Shown piece by piece: positions 41,444-51,724 of a DNA stretch of 64,000 bases. Positions within the stretch are counted from its first letter, which is position 1; every line of letters begins with the position of its first letter. Below the pieces are notes generated by a model. The model did no database searches. It saw only the letters and a list, made by a program, of their open reading frames with translations, and was not told the DNA's origin. Source of the DNA: Spraguea lophii (lineage: Eukaryota; Microsporidia; Spragueidae). The position numbers were made by a program, and so were the translations under genes. The stretch is taken from the NCBI GenBank assembly GCA_001887945.1, contig LDOQ01000176.1:38890-102889 (forward strand), written 5' to 3'.

Positions 41444-41512
41444 ATGCTTTATTTAGTAATTTTAATATTCTCGGCTGTCTTAATTCTTTGGATCATAATT
41501 AAATATCAATAA
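41444..41512 (+). CDS. possible 22-residue membrane microprotein
   Basis: MLYLVILIFSAVLILWIIIK then two residues and a stop: one hydrophobic span with a basic end. It lies in the 206-base gap between two minus-strand genes, antisense to the UBC7 upstream region. Size and shape resemble minimal subunits such as those of oligosaccharyltransferase, but no CCC motif is present and chance is possible. Confidence 0.22.
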   Translation: MLYLVILIFSAVLILWIIIKYQ

Positions 41513-41588
41513 TAAAAAATATAACAAAATTTTAATAAAAAAATTATTAAAGAATATTTATACGTTCTATTGAAAAATATTTATTTTT

Positions 41589-43658
41589 CTAAACATTACT
41601 TCCTTTAAGTTCAATAGTTAAATTAGCTACTATCTTTCCATTCTCTTTGTCTGTATCCTTATCAATGCAAAAATACCCTATTCTCTGGAATTGATATTTA
41701 TCCTCTATTTGACATTTTTCAATCCTTCTATCAGCTAATCCTTCAATAATTTTAAGACTATCAGGGTTAATATCTGTCATCATATCAACTTCTTCTGGAT
41801 TAGAAGATTTAAATAAATTCTTATACATTCTTAATTCCACAGGTATTCCATCTGATACCCATTGAATATATTTCTTAGGCTTTTCATCCACAATTTCAAC
41901 AGTTGCATAATCAGCATACATCTTTTTTACTCTAACAGTAAAAAGTTTATATAGTCCTACAGGCTGTGTTGGTGTTAATCTATGATAATCAGGATCAGTG
42001 GTATCCAAAATATCAGAACTGTCTATAAATATTGTGTTACTAACCTTTAAAATATTATTTTCATTATTTGAATTTTTATCGTTAAAATCTACCGTGAATG
42101 GACCATTGAAATTTTCTACCACCAATTTATAAGGATTTCTGACCGCCATAATTCTTTTACTCTTTTTAAATAAATCTTCTCTCAGGAAAGATTCTAAAAT
42201 CTTTATATCCACAATTGTTTCATTGTAGGTAATTCCAACTTCTTTAGCAAACCTGTTTATAGATTCAGGAGTATATCCTCTTCTTCTCAATCCTTGGATA
42301 GTAGGTAATCTTGGATCATCCCATCCATCCACCACAGAGTTATCTATTAACCTAGTAAGCTTTCTTTTAGAAAGAATGGTATTCGAAATATTTAATCTAG
42401 AAAATTCCCATTGTACTGGTCTATAAATTTCTAAGTTATCTACCACCCAATAATATGTTTCTTTTCTTTGGTAAAATTCTCTGGAACAAAATGAGTGTGT
42501 TATATCTTCTAAAGAATCACTAATGCAATGTGTAAAATCATATGCTGGATATATCTTAAATTTATTACCAGTTCTACAATGTGGATGATCTATCACTCTA
42601 AAAGCTACTAGGTCATGAAGAAGAGGGTTTTTAGATTTATAATCCATTTTTAATCTTAATGAAATTTCACCCTCTTTCCATTTTCCTTCTATCATTTCAT
42701 TGAATAATTCTAAATTAACTGCTATTGATCTCTCTCTCCATGGTGATGGTGTTAGATTTTTTCTACTATCTTTCATTTCCTCGGGTGTTTGATGGCATAC
42801 AAATGCTTTCCCTTTCTTTATCAATTCTATTCCAAAATCTATTAATTTTTGGAAGTAATCACTAGCAGCAGTTATTTTATAAGGTTTAAATCCCAACCAT
42901 TCTACGTCTTCAAGTACTTTTTTATAATAAATTTCTTTCTCATTCTTAGGATTAGTATCATCATATCGTAAATACGTAATTCCTCCATATTTTTCTGCAT
43001 AACCAAAATCTAAATTTAAAGCTTTTGCATGTCCAATATGTAAAAAACCATTAGGTTCTGGAGGAAATCGAGTAACTACTTTTCCACCGGTTCTTTTTAA
43101 ATGTTCCTCCATAATCTTATCATTAAGTTGAGGATTCTCACCTGGTTTATGCATAAATGATATTTCTCCAGTACCATATTCATCCTTACATTTAGAAACC
43201 TTCGTATCTTTATTTATGCATAATTTATCCATTAATTTTATAACCTCATTTCCTGGAGCAAATCTAAATTTCTTATGCTTACTAATTTCCTTCAACAATT
43301 CTTTTCTTCCAAGAGTAGATTTTTTTATAAAATCCTCAATTCCATCATACGAAGTATCAAAACCACTTAAACTATTTTTATTTTTTACCTCTTCCAAAGC
43401 AAATTTCAAAATCTTTTCATTCCCAATTACACCTTCTTCTATTAATTTCACCACTTCTTTTAAATTATCTTCTGTTATATTATTTTTCTTTATATCTATC
43501 AAAGTAGATAAAATATAAACAATCTTAGATCTATTATCTGTTAATTTAAATATCATATTTAAATTATCTGATAATTTCTTACTCTTCTTTATTTCTATCT
43601 TTTTAGACTCGGGAATATCCAAATGCATAATTTCTTCTTCCAAATTTAAAGCTTTCAT
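41589..43658 (-). CDS. GLN4: glutaminyl-tRNA synthetase
   Basis: Class I synthetase that charges tRNA-Gln in the cytosol; 689 residues. An N-terminal helical appendage (about 1-180) precedes the catalytic core: RFPPEPNGFLHIGHAKAL contains the HIGH motif (near 203), YLRYDDTNP follows, and SKRKL (near 430) is the KMSKS-type loop. The WDDPRLPTIQGLRRRG and GFxPYKITAASDYF blocks are those of eukaryotic GlnRS rather than GluRS. The C-terminal beta-barrel anticodon domain is complete. The frame extends 7 codons upstream to a TTG, but the first ATG is at 43658 with ACCC 8-10 bases before it, so I start there. Confidence 0.95.
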   Translation of the reverse strand: MKALNLEEEIMHLDIPESKKIEIKKSKKLSDNLNMIFKLTDNRSKIVYILSTLIDIKKNNITEDNLKEVVKLIEEGVIGNEKILKFALEEVKNKNSLSGFDTSYDGIEDFIKKSTLGRKELLKEISKHKKFRFAPGNEVIKLMDKLCINKDTKVSKCKDEYGTGEISFMHKPGENPQLNDKIMEEHLKRTGGKVVTRFPPEPNGFLHIGHAKALNLDFGYAEKYGGITYLRYDDTNPKNEKEIYYKKVLEDVEWLGFKPYKITAASDYFQKLIDFGIELIKKGKAFVCHQTPEEMKDSRKNLTPSPWRERSIAVNLELFNEMIEGKWKEGEISLRLKMDYKSKNPLLHDLVAFRVIDHPHCRTGNKFKIYPAYDFTHCISDSLEDITHSFCSREFYQRKETYYWVVDNLEIYRPVQWEFSRLNISNTILSKRKLTRLIDNSVVDGWDDPRLPTIQGLRRRGYTPESINRFAKEVGITYNETIVDIKILESFLREDLFKKSKRIMAVRNPYKLVVENFNGPFTVDFNDKNSNNENNILKVSNTIFIDSSDILDTTDPDYHRLTPTQPVGLYKLFTVRVKKMYADYATVEIVDEKPKKYIQWVSDGIPVELRMYKNLFKSSNPEEVDMMTDINPDSLKIIEGLADRRIEKCQIEDKYQFQRIGYFCIDKDTDKENGKIVANLTIELKGSNV

Positions 43659-43665
43659 TCTTGAA

Positions 43666-43668
43666 GGG
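43666..43668 (-). promoter_or_regulatory. CCC start-site motif of GlnRS
   Basis: TTACCCTTCAAGA precedes the ATG at 43658 and lies inside the upstream TTG-initiated extension of the frame, which argues that the extension is not translated. Confidence 0.7.
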
Positions 43669-44048
43669 TAAATTACCAAATATAAAAATAAAATGAAATA
43701 AAATAATTATCTATAAATATTCTTAGTATTTTATCTTCTAGAATATAAATCAATAAAATATTATATATCATCAATATAAAGTTGACAGATAAATAAATAA
43801 TATAACACAAAATAATTATTTATAAATATTCTTGTTATTATTATAAGAATAAATAATCATATATAGATATATTAAATATAGATTGATATTTAATTAAACA
43901 TATTTAATTTCATATAAAAATATTTTTTAAAATGAAGTTTTATTTATAGAAATTTCTGATCTATAGTAGTATTTAAAATTATTAGCAATAAAATAACTAT
44001 ACAGATAAAAACCCCATTTTTACCGATTTTTCTTATATAATTATTTTT

Positions 44049-44096
44049 GTATGAAACTTTATATATAAAAATTTCCTGGCTATCGTGGTTTATGAC
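44049..44096 (-). mobile_element. SINE 3'-end scrap
   Basis: Plus-strand reading GTATGAAACTTTATATATAA then AAATTTCCTGGCTATCGTGG, the 3' end of the SINE. A weaker echo lies at about 43932-43970. Confidence 0.6.
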
Positions 44097-44444
44097 ATAA
44101 CTATTTTATACAAAATATATATCATTGTATTTATTAAATTGATGAATTAGGTCGTAGGAAAAAATTGTCCTTTAAAATTACAAAAAGTTTTTCCTTGTTC
44201 TTTGATGAAAAATAGAAAAAATGATATGCAACCTAAAAGATTTATTGTTAAAATAAGAAAGCATAATTGATTAAAAATAATATTTAAATATATATATGAT
44301 TTTATTAAATATAAATAGAAGAGAAGAAAACGAAATTCTTTAGAGCCAGAAGGAAAAAATATCAGCAGCATATTACTTATAGAAAAATATTCTTATAAAA
44401 CATTTTTATTTATTTACAAAAATTTTGATAAAGTCATTTTTTTT

Positions 44445-44852
44445 CAGGTCCAATACCTCAGTGGTTATGGAATGATAAACAAATACCAAATTTTAGTGTT
44501 TGAATCTCTCACTCAAACAAATTTTCAAAACGGCGAGAAATAGAAAAGTTGTTAAATGTGTAGGATTCAATAACATGGTATTAGTTGTGTCCTATACAAT
44601 TGGTCAACTAATAGAATTAAGTAGTAATTGGTTGATAATGTTAAAACCATATTAAAGATAAAAGGATGATGATTTTATCCTACGCAATAAAATATTAACA
44701 TTCTGAAGCATATCCGAAACGAAATTAATATATATATATACAACGAAACTAGTTATTATGAGTTGCTCATAATTTTATAAAAGCCAATCATCTCAGATCT
44801 TAAGAGCCAGAATCTATTGGATCATTTTAGTTATAATTAAAGTGTTATTTTT
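44445..44852 (+). mobile_element. tRNA-derived SINE, decayed full-length copy
   Basis: The head keeps a readable A box (TACCTCAGTGGTTATGG) and B box (GTTTGAATCTC); the body follows with TTGGTCAACTAATAG, CTACGCAATAAAATATTAAC, TCTGAAGCATATC, ACGAAACTAGTTATTATGAG and the late TAATTAAAGTGTTA. Plus orientation. Confidence 0.72.
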
Positions 44853-45011
44853 TAAAAAATTGCAAAGTTAAATACAATATAATTTAAAATTAAACACAAA
44901 GCAGTATATATTCTAAATTATAAATATATAATTTTATGTAATAGATCTTCCATTAAAAAATGACAAAAATAATGATCTTTTTATTTTAAATAATAATATT
45001 GAAGGAGAGGG

Positions 45012-46358
45012 ATGGTGAACTTTTCAAATTTATTTATAATATTTATAATTTTAAATTATGATAGTTTTCTACATAGTATTAAGGCATCAAATAATAATAT
45101 TCTCAAGAAAGAAACAAAAAAGATATTAACATTGGAAAATATTCAAGAAGAAAAATATGAAATCAACGGTACAATTTCATTTTGGTTGCCAAATTCTATA
45201 TATCAGAAAAAACATGTGAAAATCACAGAAATAGAATATGATGCTATTGTGATTAAATTTGTGGATAAGGAAGGGTTAACTGTTAATATAGAGGAATCAG
45301 AGTTTCATGAAATAATCGATGGGAATTTAAAATCAAAAGATCGCGATTATTATTTTGGAATTATCTCTGTAATTTTTAAAGTAACAGCATTTATTGAAGA
45401 AAAATGTTTTCATACAATCTTGTGGTATGATTATTCTATAGACCCAATAAAAATTTCTACCTCGTTACCTGATCAACACCTCGAATTATTTAATCAGCTT
45501 GAGGCGAAAATTTTTTATAACTGCATACTTCTAATGCTCCCACAAAATTGTTTTGATAATACCACATATTCTAATTCAAAATGTTCGGAAAATCAAAATA
45601 TCTACAATGTAGATAATTCAAGTTCCGAGCAAATAGAATGTCTTTTGTTTGATTTAACAATTAATAAGGATTCAAAAATATATAATATCAATCATTTTAT
45701 ATTTGCTCATGTTGATTTGGAAATATATACCAAAATTTATTATGAGACAATAAACCACAAACTGGTTGAAAGATATATTGGAAAAAATACAAACCAATGT
45801 AATATGCATGAAAATATATTAGTTTCCTGTACAAAAATAAATAATTCATATGATGAAAATAATAATACGATACAAAATAAAAATAGTTTTAAAACTCAAA
45901 GTGTACCAGAAAATACACTAGGGATAGCTAAAATATCGTATAATACACAAATAGATGATGTTAAAAATCCAAATCCCGATTTAATAAATAGACGTCAATG
46001 TTGTCAAAAGAAAGTTGGAGTTAAAAAAACACAAACAGATCAAGACAACTCGGATACAGAAAATGCAGATTATAAAGAATTAGAGAAATCGAGGAGAAAA
46101 GAGAAGATAAAAAAATTAATATATGTAATTTGTAGTATTGTGCTTCTTGTAATTTTTGTTATAATTTTGATTGTCGAGTGTATTATGAGGTTGGTGAGAA
46201 GGTGGAAAAATAGGAATAAACATGAAAGAGTAGTACTCGTTGCTGCAAACAAAAATTTAAATATAAATCTCGATAATAGAAATAGCAACTTTGACAATGA
46301 TAATAACCCTTTACCATCACCATCTGGCCCATCAAATGAAACAAACCTTACCACATAG
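45012..46358 (+). CDS. type I membrane protein with signal peptide, unknown family
   Basis: 448 residues: an N-terminal signal peptide (NLFIIFIILNYDSFLHSIKA), an extracellular or lumenal part of about 340 residues with seven or more Cys and several N-x-S/T sites, a pair of adjacent Cys at RQCCQKK, a single membrane span near residues 372-393 (YVICSIVLLVIFVIILIVEC), and a short basic then Asn/Pro-rich cytosolic tail. It is therefore displayed on a surface or compartment membrane. I recognise no domain. GAGAGGG lies directly before the ATG, a GGG rather than CCC start context. A candidate parasite surface or polar-tube/spore-membrane protein by topology only. Confidence 0.75.
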   Translation: MVNFSNLFIIFIILNYDSFLHSIKASNNNILKKETKKILTLENIQEEKYEINGTISFWLPNSIYQKKHVKITEIEYDAIVIKFVDKEGLTVNIEESEFHEIIDGNLKSKDRDYYFGIISVIFKVTAFIEEKCFHTILWYDYSIDPIKISTSLPDQHLELFNQLEAKIFYNCILLMLPQNCFDNTTYSNSKCSENQNIYNVDNSSSEQIECLLFDLTINKDSKIYNINHFIFAHVDLEIYTKIYYETINHKLVERYIGKNTNQCNMHENILVSCTKINNSYDENNNTIQNKNSFKTQSVPENTLGIAKISYNTQIDDVKNPNPDLINRRQCCQKKVGVKKTQTDQDNSDTENADYKELEKSRRKEKIKKLIYVICSIVLLVIFVIILIVECIMRLVRRWKNRNKHERVVLVAANKNLNINLDNRNSNFDNDNNPLPSPSGPSNETNLTT

Positions 46359-46865
46359 GTTAAAATATATGGATTGCTTGGAGATGATCTGAATTAAACT
46401 TTTAAATTTAAAATTCGCTATTTATAAATATAAGATACTTATATTTAAAGAGGTAATATAACCATTATTTTTTAAAAAATTTCTTGTTTGTAATTAGTTT
46501 GTAATAATTCATAAATAATTTATATCCTTTATGATATAAATTGTATCTATTTATTTTAACAGTATTTAACATCCCTCATGAAATATAATCCTGACTCGAG
46601 ATATTGGAGGCGTAATCATTTTAAATGAATAAAAATTTCGCAAATAAAGTTTGTAGACAGTAAACTATTCTAATCATACCACCTCTGTATTACCGATATT
46701 TATTATCTATAGAACGCAGTAATTATAAAACTCCAGTGATATATAAGTATATGGGGTTTTTCGTATTTTGATAGGAAATAAAAAACCCATGAAATATAAG
46801 ATTTCAAAATATTTTTATTTATTCAAATAAATTTGTATATTTTCCAAATGGAGTTTACTTTTTTT
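46359..46865. other. intergenic, nothing certain
   Basis: AT-rich spacer between the surface-protein gene and a SINE. A 16-codon frame after CCCTC at 46578 was considered and rejected. Confidence 0.4.
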
Positions 46866-47340
46866 TAAAGAAACTTTTATTTATAAAAGTTTCCTGGCCA
46901 GTTACAGCCTATTGTGGTTTATCCCTTAAGTTCCTAAGCACGTTTAAACCTGTACCAACCTGGGTTTATTACAGTATGCATTAACCACATTTTATATTAA
47001 GTTCCAGATCGGTGAAATTTTGCGTATGGTGTGATCATCGTTTATTATCCTTAATGAGATCCCTAACACCTTTCTTGGTATAATATTGACACGATAACGA
47101 ATCAATAGAAGGATTGTAAGTACATGGATTAATCATCAATTTAACCTGGTGACGTGGCTATCACACAAGGCATAGATAATGCTGTCTTATCAAATCCCGG
47201 TCAGTCAATAACCTTTCCTCTTCTTCTCTTTATCTTTTATTCTTTTTTTAAAAATTTGTCTGAGTGAGGGAATCGAATTCACTAAGGTTTGGGATTTAGT
47301 TATCATCTGATATCTATTTGGTTAATTGTTGTTATTATTA
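46866..47340 (-). mobile_element. tRNA-derived SINE, full-length copy of middle age
   Basis: Minus orientation. 3' end (AAAGAAACTTTTATTTATAA in plus reading) at the left, head at the right with B-box remnant GAATCGAATTC. All body blocks are in order. A degraded target-site duplication is possible (GTTTACT at 46853-46859 and 47346-47352). Confidence 0.85.
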
Positions 47341-47599
47341 AAGTTGTTTACTGCCTTTAAAATATATTTTCTTAAAACATCTCTTCTATTTACTTTTAAA
47401 TAGTTAACAGTATTCTTTATACAATTTAGTACAGGAATGTAAGTAGTAAAAACAAACACCCTATGCTTTCTTCTATTGACTAGGATAAAACATCATTAGT
47501 TTTGTGAAATCTAATATTACCTAATATTAAAATTGTATTTTCACTAAATATATTTTATCATACGCTTTTTTAATAAATACTTTAAAATGCTCCATCGAA

Positions 47600-47940
47600 A
47601 AATAAAGCTATTTTACTACCATCCCAGGAAGTATGGAGTAATATCTAATAACCTATCTTTTATGATCATCTTAAAAGATTACAGAAGACCTTCTTTTCAA
47701 ACTCTTTCTAATGATTTTATTAGCCTTAACAATTTTATATATAGTAAACTATGATACATAACCGACCTTTGTCATATGTCCTTCCTGTGCATCGATTTGA
47801 ATTCAAGAGTTATCCTCAGTAAATATATAGCGGATAATAGCAGCATCGTCTTTTCTTCTTATGCATTTTATTTGTTCTAAGATGTCTTCTGTTACAGCAA
47901 TATACACCTTCCTTTATACAACCAAGTTGAAATATAATAT
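47600..47940 (-). pseudogene. possible pseudogene of tRNA 2'-phosphotransferase (TPT1/KptA-like)
   Basis: On the minus strand one reading frame with stops gives KEGVYIAVTEDILEQIK, then RYIFTEDNS, a stop, IQIDAQEGHMTKVGY, another stop and FTIYKIVKANKIIRKSLKRR. The series GYxxVxDxL, RFxxxEDxxxIRAxQGH and HGTYxxxxxxIxxxGLKRM is the Tpt1/KptA backbone, an enzyme that removes the splice-junction 2'-phosphate from tRNA. Key His/Arg residues are missing or changed and several stops interrupt, so if the call is right this is a dead copy. Confidence 0.28.
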
Positions 47941-48303
47941 TTAAAATAAAAACATTTTAAGGTTTCCTATAAATCTGTATATCATTTAAATAAAACAATT
48001 TATTAAAATAAACTTTCTATCTTTCTGTATTACCCATAATAAGCAACTAAATATTTAATAAATAAATTATATTATATATTATATTAATAAATGATTAAAA
48101 TATAAAATTAAATATTATAATATCTTTATTAAATATATTATATTACAACCTTATTAAATATTTAATTTTATATCATAATCTCTTATTAATATATTAGAAT
48201 ATTTAATTGTTTATTTTAATTAAAATTTATCACTAAAATTCAGGTTCTTTTTTATAAAAAAACGATTTATTACTTTATAATATTTTATTTTCTATAAACA
48301 TTA
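47941..48303. other. AT-rich upstream region of the second SulP gene
   Basis: Very AT-rich with palindromic TTATATTATATATTATATTA-like stretches; no gene seen and no CCC motif before the next ATG. Confidence 0.45.
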
Positions 48304-51009
48304 ATGACACAGAGTAAAGATGATATAACAGATGTAGAAGACAGAACAAATAACATAAGTAAAAATAGTATAGATACAGAAGAAAATACACATAACATAG
48401 ATGAAAGTAAAAATAATACGATAAATATTGAAGAAACTACATATGAACAAAGTGAGACTGTAGGAAGTATTTTAGATAAAATATGCGAAAGAAAAGAAAG
48501 GATAAGGGAAAGACTTAATGAAGAAAAACATGATAAGGATAAAGATGAAGAAATAGTAAGATTTGAAAATGAAATGAAAAATATAGAAAAATCAATAGAA
48601 GATGACAATGATAGTCTTGAGAAGCATAATAAAAGAATAAAAAATAAAATAGAAATGTTTATAAAGAGGACAGAAGAAGAATATGAAAGAAAAAAAGAAG
48701 ATAATAATAATGGGTGTGATAAAAATAGTGATAATAACAGTAATAATAATAATAATAACAATAGTAATAATGATATCATTGTTAACTTTGATGATAAGAA
48801 TATTATCGGCCCTGAGAATATAAAGATTATTACTAATAATAAAAATATAGCTATTAACAACAATACAGAAAGTAAAGATATTAATATAATATCATATCCT
48901 CCTATCGAACTAAAAATGAATGATAGTCTTAGTAATAGTCTTTTATCTATTAATGATGTTACTGATATAAAAGAAGAAGAAGAGGTAAATATTAAAGAAG
49001 TAAAAATATTAGGGGAGAATGAAATAGGTCATAAAATATTGAATATATCAAAAGAGAATGAAACCTTTTTAAAAACAATTATAGAAGATTTTTTAAAAAG
49101 TGAAGAAATAATGTTAGAAGATTTAAATATCGAGAATATGGAAGAGAGTAAGACGGATGATGAAATTATTGTAGAAAGTAAAATAATAAATCATGATGAT
49201 GATAAGAGTATTAGGAATGATAGTAGAAGAGATAATAATTTTATTGTAGAAAATATTTGTGATGATAAAATAAATGCAAAAACAGGTAATAAGGTTTGTG
49301 ATGGTAAAATAAACGTAAATAAGATAAAAGTAAAAGATTTAGAGGTCGAAGAAAAGAGTATAATAAAAATAATAGATTCCGGTAGGCTTAGAGTTATAAC
49401 ACATTCTGAAGAAGAGAATATGAGTAATAGCTTTATAAGCAATAGTGATAGAATGTTAGATATTTATATGATATTTATACGTTTCGTATTAATATTTATA
49501 ATGGAGAATCTGAGCATAGGAAGTTCAGTGTTTGGTATTTCAGAGTTTAATAGCTTTGGGTGTTTCTTTCATGCTTTAACCACCATTATTATTTTCTTTA
49601 TTCTTTTTGTTACACAGAGATTAAAAATACGATGGAAAATACATTCAGAACTTTTGGTGTATATGCAATGTATAATAAAAATATGTTGTATGGGGTGTAG
49701 AAATAACAGGGAAGCATTGTATAATGGTTTAATAGTATTAGGTATTTCTGTCATTATTTTTTTTATATTTGGTTTTATGATGTTTGGTAAAGTAAAAACG
49801 ATTAAAAATATTCCTATACCAATTTTAAAAGGAGTGATGATATGTTCAGCCTTAAATTTCTTATTAATGGGATTTATTACATATGTAGATATCAGTGATT
49901 TTAGAATAGGAACCAACGGTATATTTTTATTCTTTATTTCTATGATTATAGCTGCCCTATTTTTATGTTTAGAAAATTATAATAAGAAAATAAGCTATAC
50001 TGTATATTTTACAGGCTTTATATTTTTTTTATTGAGTTTTATTTTCTTCTATTCCGATAAATATAATAATATTTGTAATTATTTAATAGGATTAGGAATT
50101 TATAACGGAAATAGAACTGGTAGTGGATATTATTTTTCAACAGAAATATTTTATTTCAGAAAAACAGAGATTGCTATTTCTTATATAAGTATTTTTAAAT
50201 CGATATATTTTATATTTAGTGTAACTTCTATTTTGTTTATTATCTGTATTTATATTGTTGATAATGATTATGAGAATAGTTTCAATTGTAAACCAAGAAC
50301 TATAAATTATCTTATTAGTGCTTCTTCTGTTGGCATGAAATCTGTTCAAGTAGAAAAAAATACAAAAATCAGAAAGAGCGGTATAGCCCTTGCCAACCTA
50401 TTATCTATATTATTTCTAATACTCTATATATTATTTTACAAATATTTTATATTTGTATGGCCTAAAATACTTACTTCTACGTTCTTCCTTTATTTTGCAT
50501 TAAAAATATTTTATGATATTTTTAAAAATATAAACGAATTCACCACAACAGAATTTTTATTCTGTTTATTAACAGGTATTACATCATTTATATTTTTAAA
50601 TGCTTATATTGGTATATGTTTAGGATATATAACATATTTTTATTATATTAAAACAAAGAAAATAAAAAATACACCTGATTTTATACAATCTGAAAATATT
50701 ATGCGATGCAGTAAAGAAACTAAGCCTATATCTATTATAACAGTCAATGGATCTTTAGATTTTTTAAATATTCATAAATTAATGGATATACAACCACAGG
50801 ATATTTCTGTTTTTGATTTTACTAATTGTACGTATATTGATATGAATGCAAGAAAATATTTAGAAAATCTTAATAAAAGAAATTTCAATGGTATAATTAT
50901 AGGAGAACCTAAAAATTTAAAAAAAGTAAGATGGAATAGTAATACCAATATAATATTCTGTAGAGATATGGCTGGTTTTTTAGAAATGGTAAATGAAAAT
51001 AAAATATAA
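48304..51009 (+). CDS. SulP-family (SLC26-like) transporter with C-terminal STAS domain, copy 2
   Basis: 901 residues, the same architecture as the protein at 18426-20618 but with a longer cytosolic N-terminus. Residues 1-385 are acidic, with coiled-coil-like Glu/Lys segments and an Asn run (about 145-160). Ten to twelve spans follow from FIMENLSIGSSVFG (compare FLIENFSIGTAIFW of copy 1), with KNIPIPILKGVMICSALNFL strictly matching copy 1. The STAS domain (about 785-901) ends in TNCTYIDMNARKYLENL. Transport of anions or, as in yeast Vsb1, basic amino acids is possible; the substrate is not readable. No CCC motif before the ATG. It is convergent with the next gene (61-base gap). Confidence 0.85.
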   Translation: MTQSKDDITDVEDRTNNISKNSIDTEENTHNIDESKNNTINIEETTYEQSETVGSILDKICERKERIRERLNEEKHDKDKDEEIVRFENEMKNIEKSIEDDNDSLEKHNKRIKNKIEMFIKRTEEEYERKKEDNNNGCDKNSDNNSNNNNNNNSNNDIIVNFDDKNIIGPENIKIITNNKNIAINNNTESKDINIISYPPIELKMNDSLSNSLLSINDVTDIKEEEEVNIKEVKILGENEIGHKILNISKENETFLKTIIEDFLKSEEIMLEDLNIENMEESKTDDEIIVESKIINHDDDKSIRNDSRRDNNFIVENICDDKINAKTGNKVCDGKINVNKIKVKDLEVEEKSIIKIIDSGRLRVITHSEEENMSNSFISNSDRMLDIYMIFIRFVLIFIMENLSIGSSVFGISEFNSFGCFFHALTTIIIFFILFVTQRLKIRWKIHSELLVYMQCIIKICCMGCRNNREALYNGLIVLGISVIIFFIFGFMMFGKVKTIKNIPIPILKGVMICSALNFLLMGFITYVDISDFRIGTNGIFLFFISMIIAALFLCLENYNKKISYTVYFTGFIFFLLSFIFFYSDKYNNICNYLIGLGIYNGNRTGSGYYFSTEIFYFRKTEIAISYISIFKSIYFIFSVTSILFIICIYIVDNDYENSFNCKPRTINYLISASSVGMKSVQVEKNTKIRKSGIALANLLSILFLILYILFYKYFIFVWPKILTSTFFLYFALKIFYDIFKNINEFTTTEFLFCLLTGITSFIFLNAYIGICLGYITYFYYIKTKKIKNTPDFIQSENIMRCSKETKPISIITVNGSLDFLNIHKLMDIQPQDISVFDFTNCTYIDMNARKYLENLNKRNFNGIIIGEPKNLKKVRWNSNTNIIFCRDMAGFLEMVNENKI

Positions 51010-51070
51010 ATAAAATTTATGTAATTAAAATAATTATGATAAAATATAATAACATATTAAATTAATAGAA

Positions 51071-51583
51071 TTAAAACATATTATCATTAAAATATCTTTC
51101 ATATTTCTCTACTTCTTTTTCTATTGCATTTATTTCTTCATCTAAATTAAATTCTATTTTAAAAATAATAAATCCATTTTCTTCTAAAAGTTTATCATAG
51201 CATTTATTATTCATTTGGTTCCATGTATTATTTTCTTTAATGATTTTTATTTGTTTTTCTGTTATAAATATTTTAAATTGTTTATTTGCTTTGAAAAAGA
51301 ATTGGAAGAGAATAAATGTATAGAAGGATATTATCTTTCCATTATCTTCTTCTTCTAAGTTGAGTAGGATGTAGGAGAATAGGATAAAATAAAATATTTT
51401 TTCTTTGTTTTTACTATGAAATGGGGTTATGGTGAAGGAATATTTAGTAGGAAATAAGAGAAGGTTGGGTAGTGTTGGATTTTCTTTAAATTCGTCAAGC
51501 AATGTTTCTATGGAAATTTCTATTTTTTCAAGTAAAATTTTATTTTTTAAAATCATTTTATCATAATATGGAAATTTTAACAT
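51071..51583 (-). CDS. small soluble protein of unknown function
   Basis: 170 residues, no signal peptide; hydrophobic aromatic strands (FTITPFHS, FYFILFSYILL, FYTFILFQFFF) alternate with Lys/Glu-rich helices, ending in an acidic helix. I recognise no family. TCCCACGC directly precedes the ATG, as in the well-supported genes, and the frame is long for this base composition on the coding strand, so it is probably real. A nuclear-complex small subunit would fit the size, but that is a guess. Confidence 0.6.
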   Translation of the reverse strand: MLKFPYYDKMILKNKILLEKIEISIETLLDEFKENPTLPNLLLFPTKYSFTITPFHSKNKEKIFYFILFSYILLNLEEEDNGKIISFYTFILFQFFFKANKQFKIFITEKQIKIIKENNTWNQMNNKCYDKLLEENGFIIFKIEFNLDEEINAIEKEVEKYERYFNDNMF

Positions 51584-51724
51584 GCGTGGGAAATGGGGGA
51601 AAAAAATATTAAGAATTTAAATTGTAATCTTAATTATAGCCAAAGTTTGTGTGATGTTTAGAAATATACCATGATTAATTGGGGATTTGGTTTTTTAAAA
51701 TATTAAATATCAACTTTTAATTAC

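Larger units (their letters stand above)
43659..45011. other. intergenic region with SINE copies
   Basis: No gene. Contains a SINE 3' scrap at 44049-44096 and a decayed full-length SINE at 44445-44852. A frame at 44147-44371 on the minus strand has no support. Confidence 0.5.

Noticed and set aside
46578..46628. 16-codon frame after CCCTC whose residues YNPDSRYWRR recall the end of ribosomal protein eL39
   Set aside because: There is no upstream coding sequence in frame for the rest of eL39, so the resemblance is too short to support even a pseudogene.
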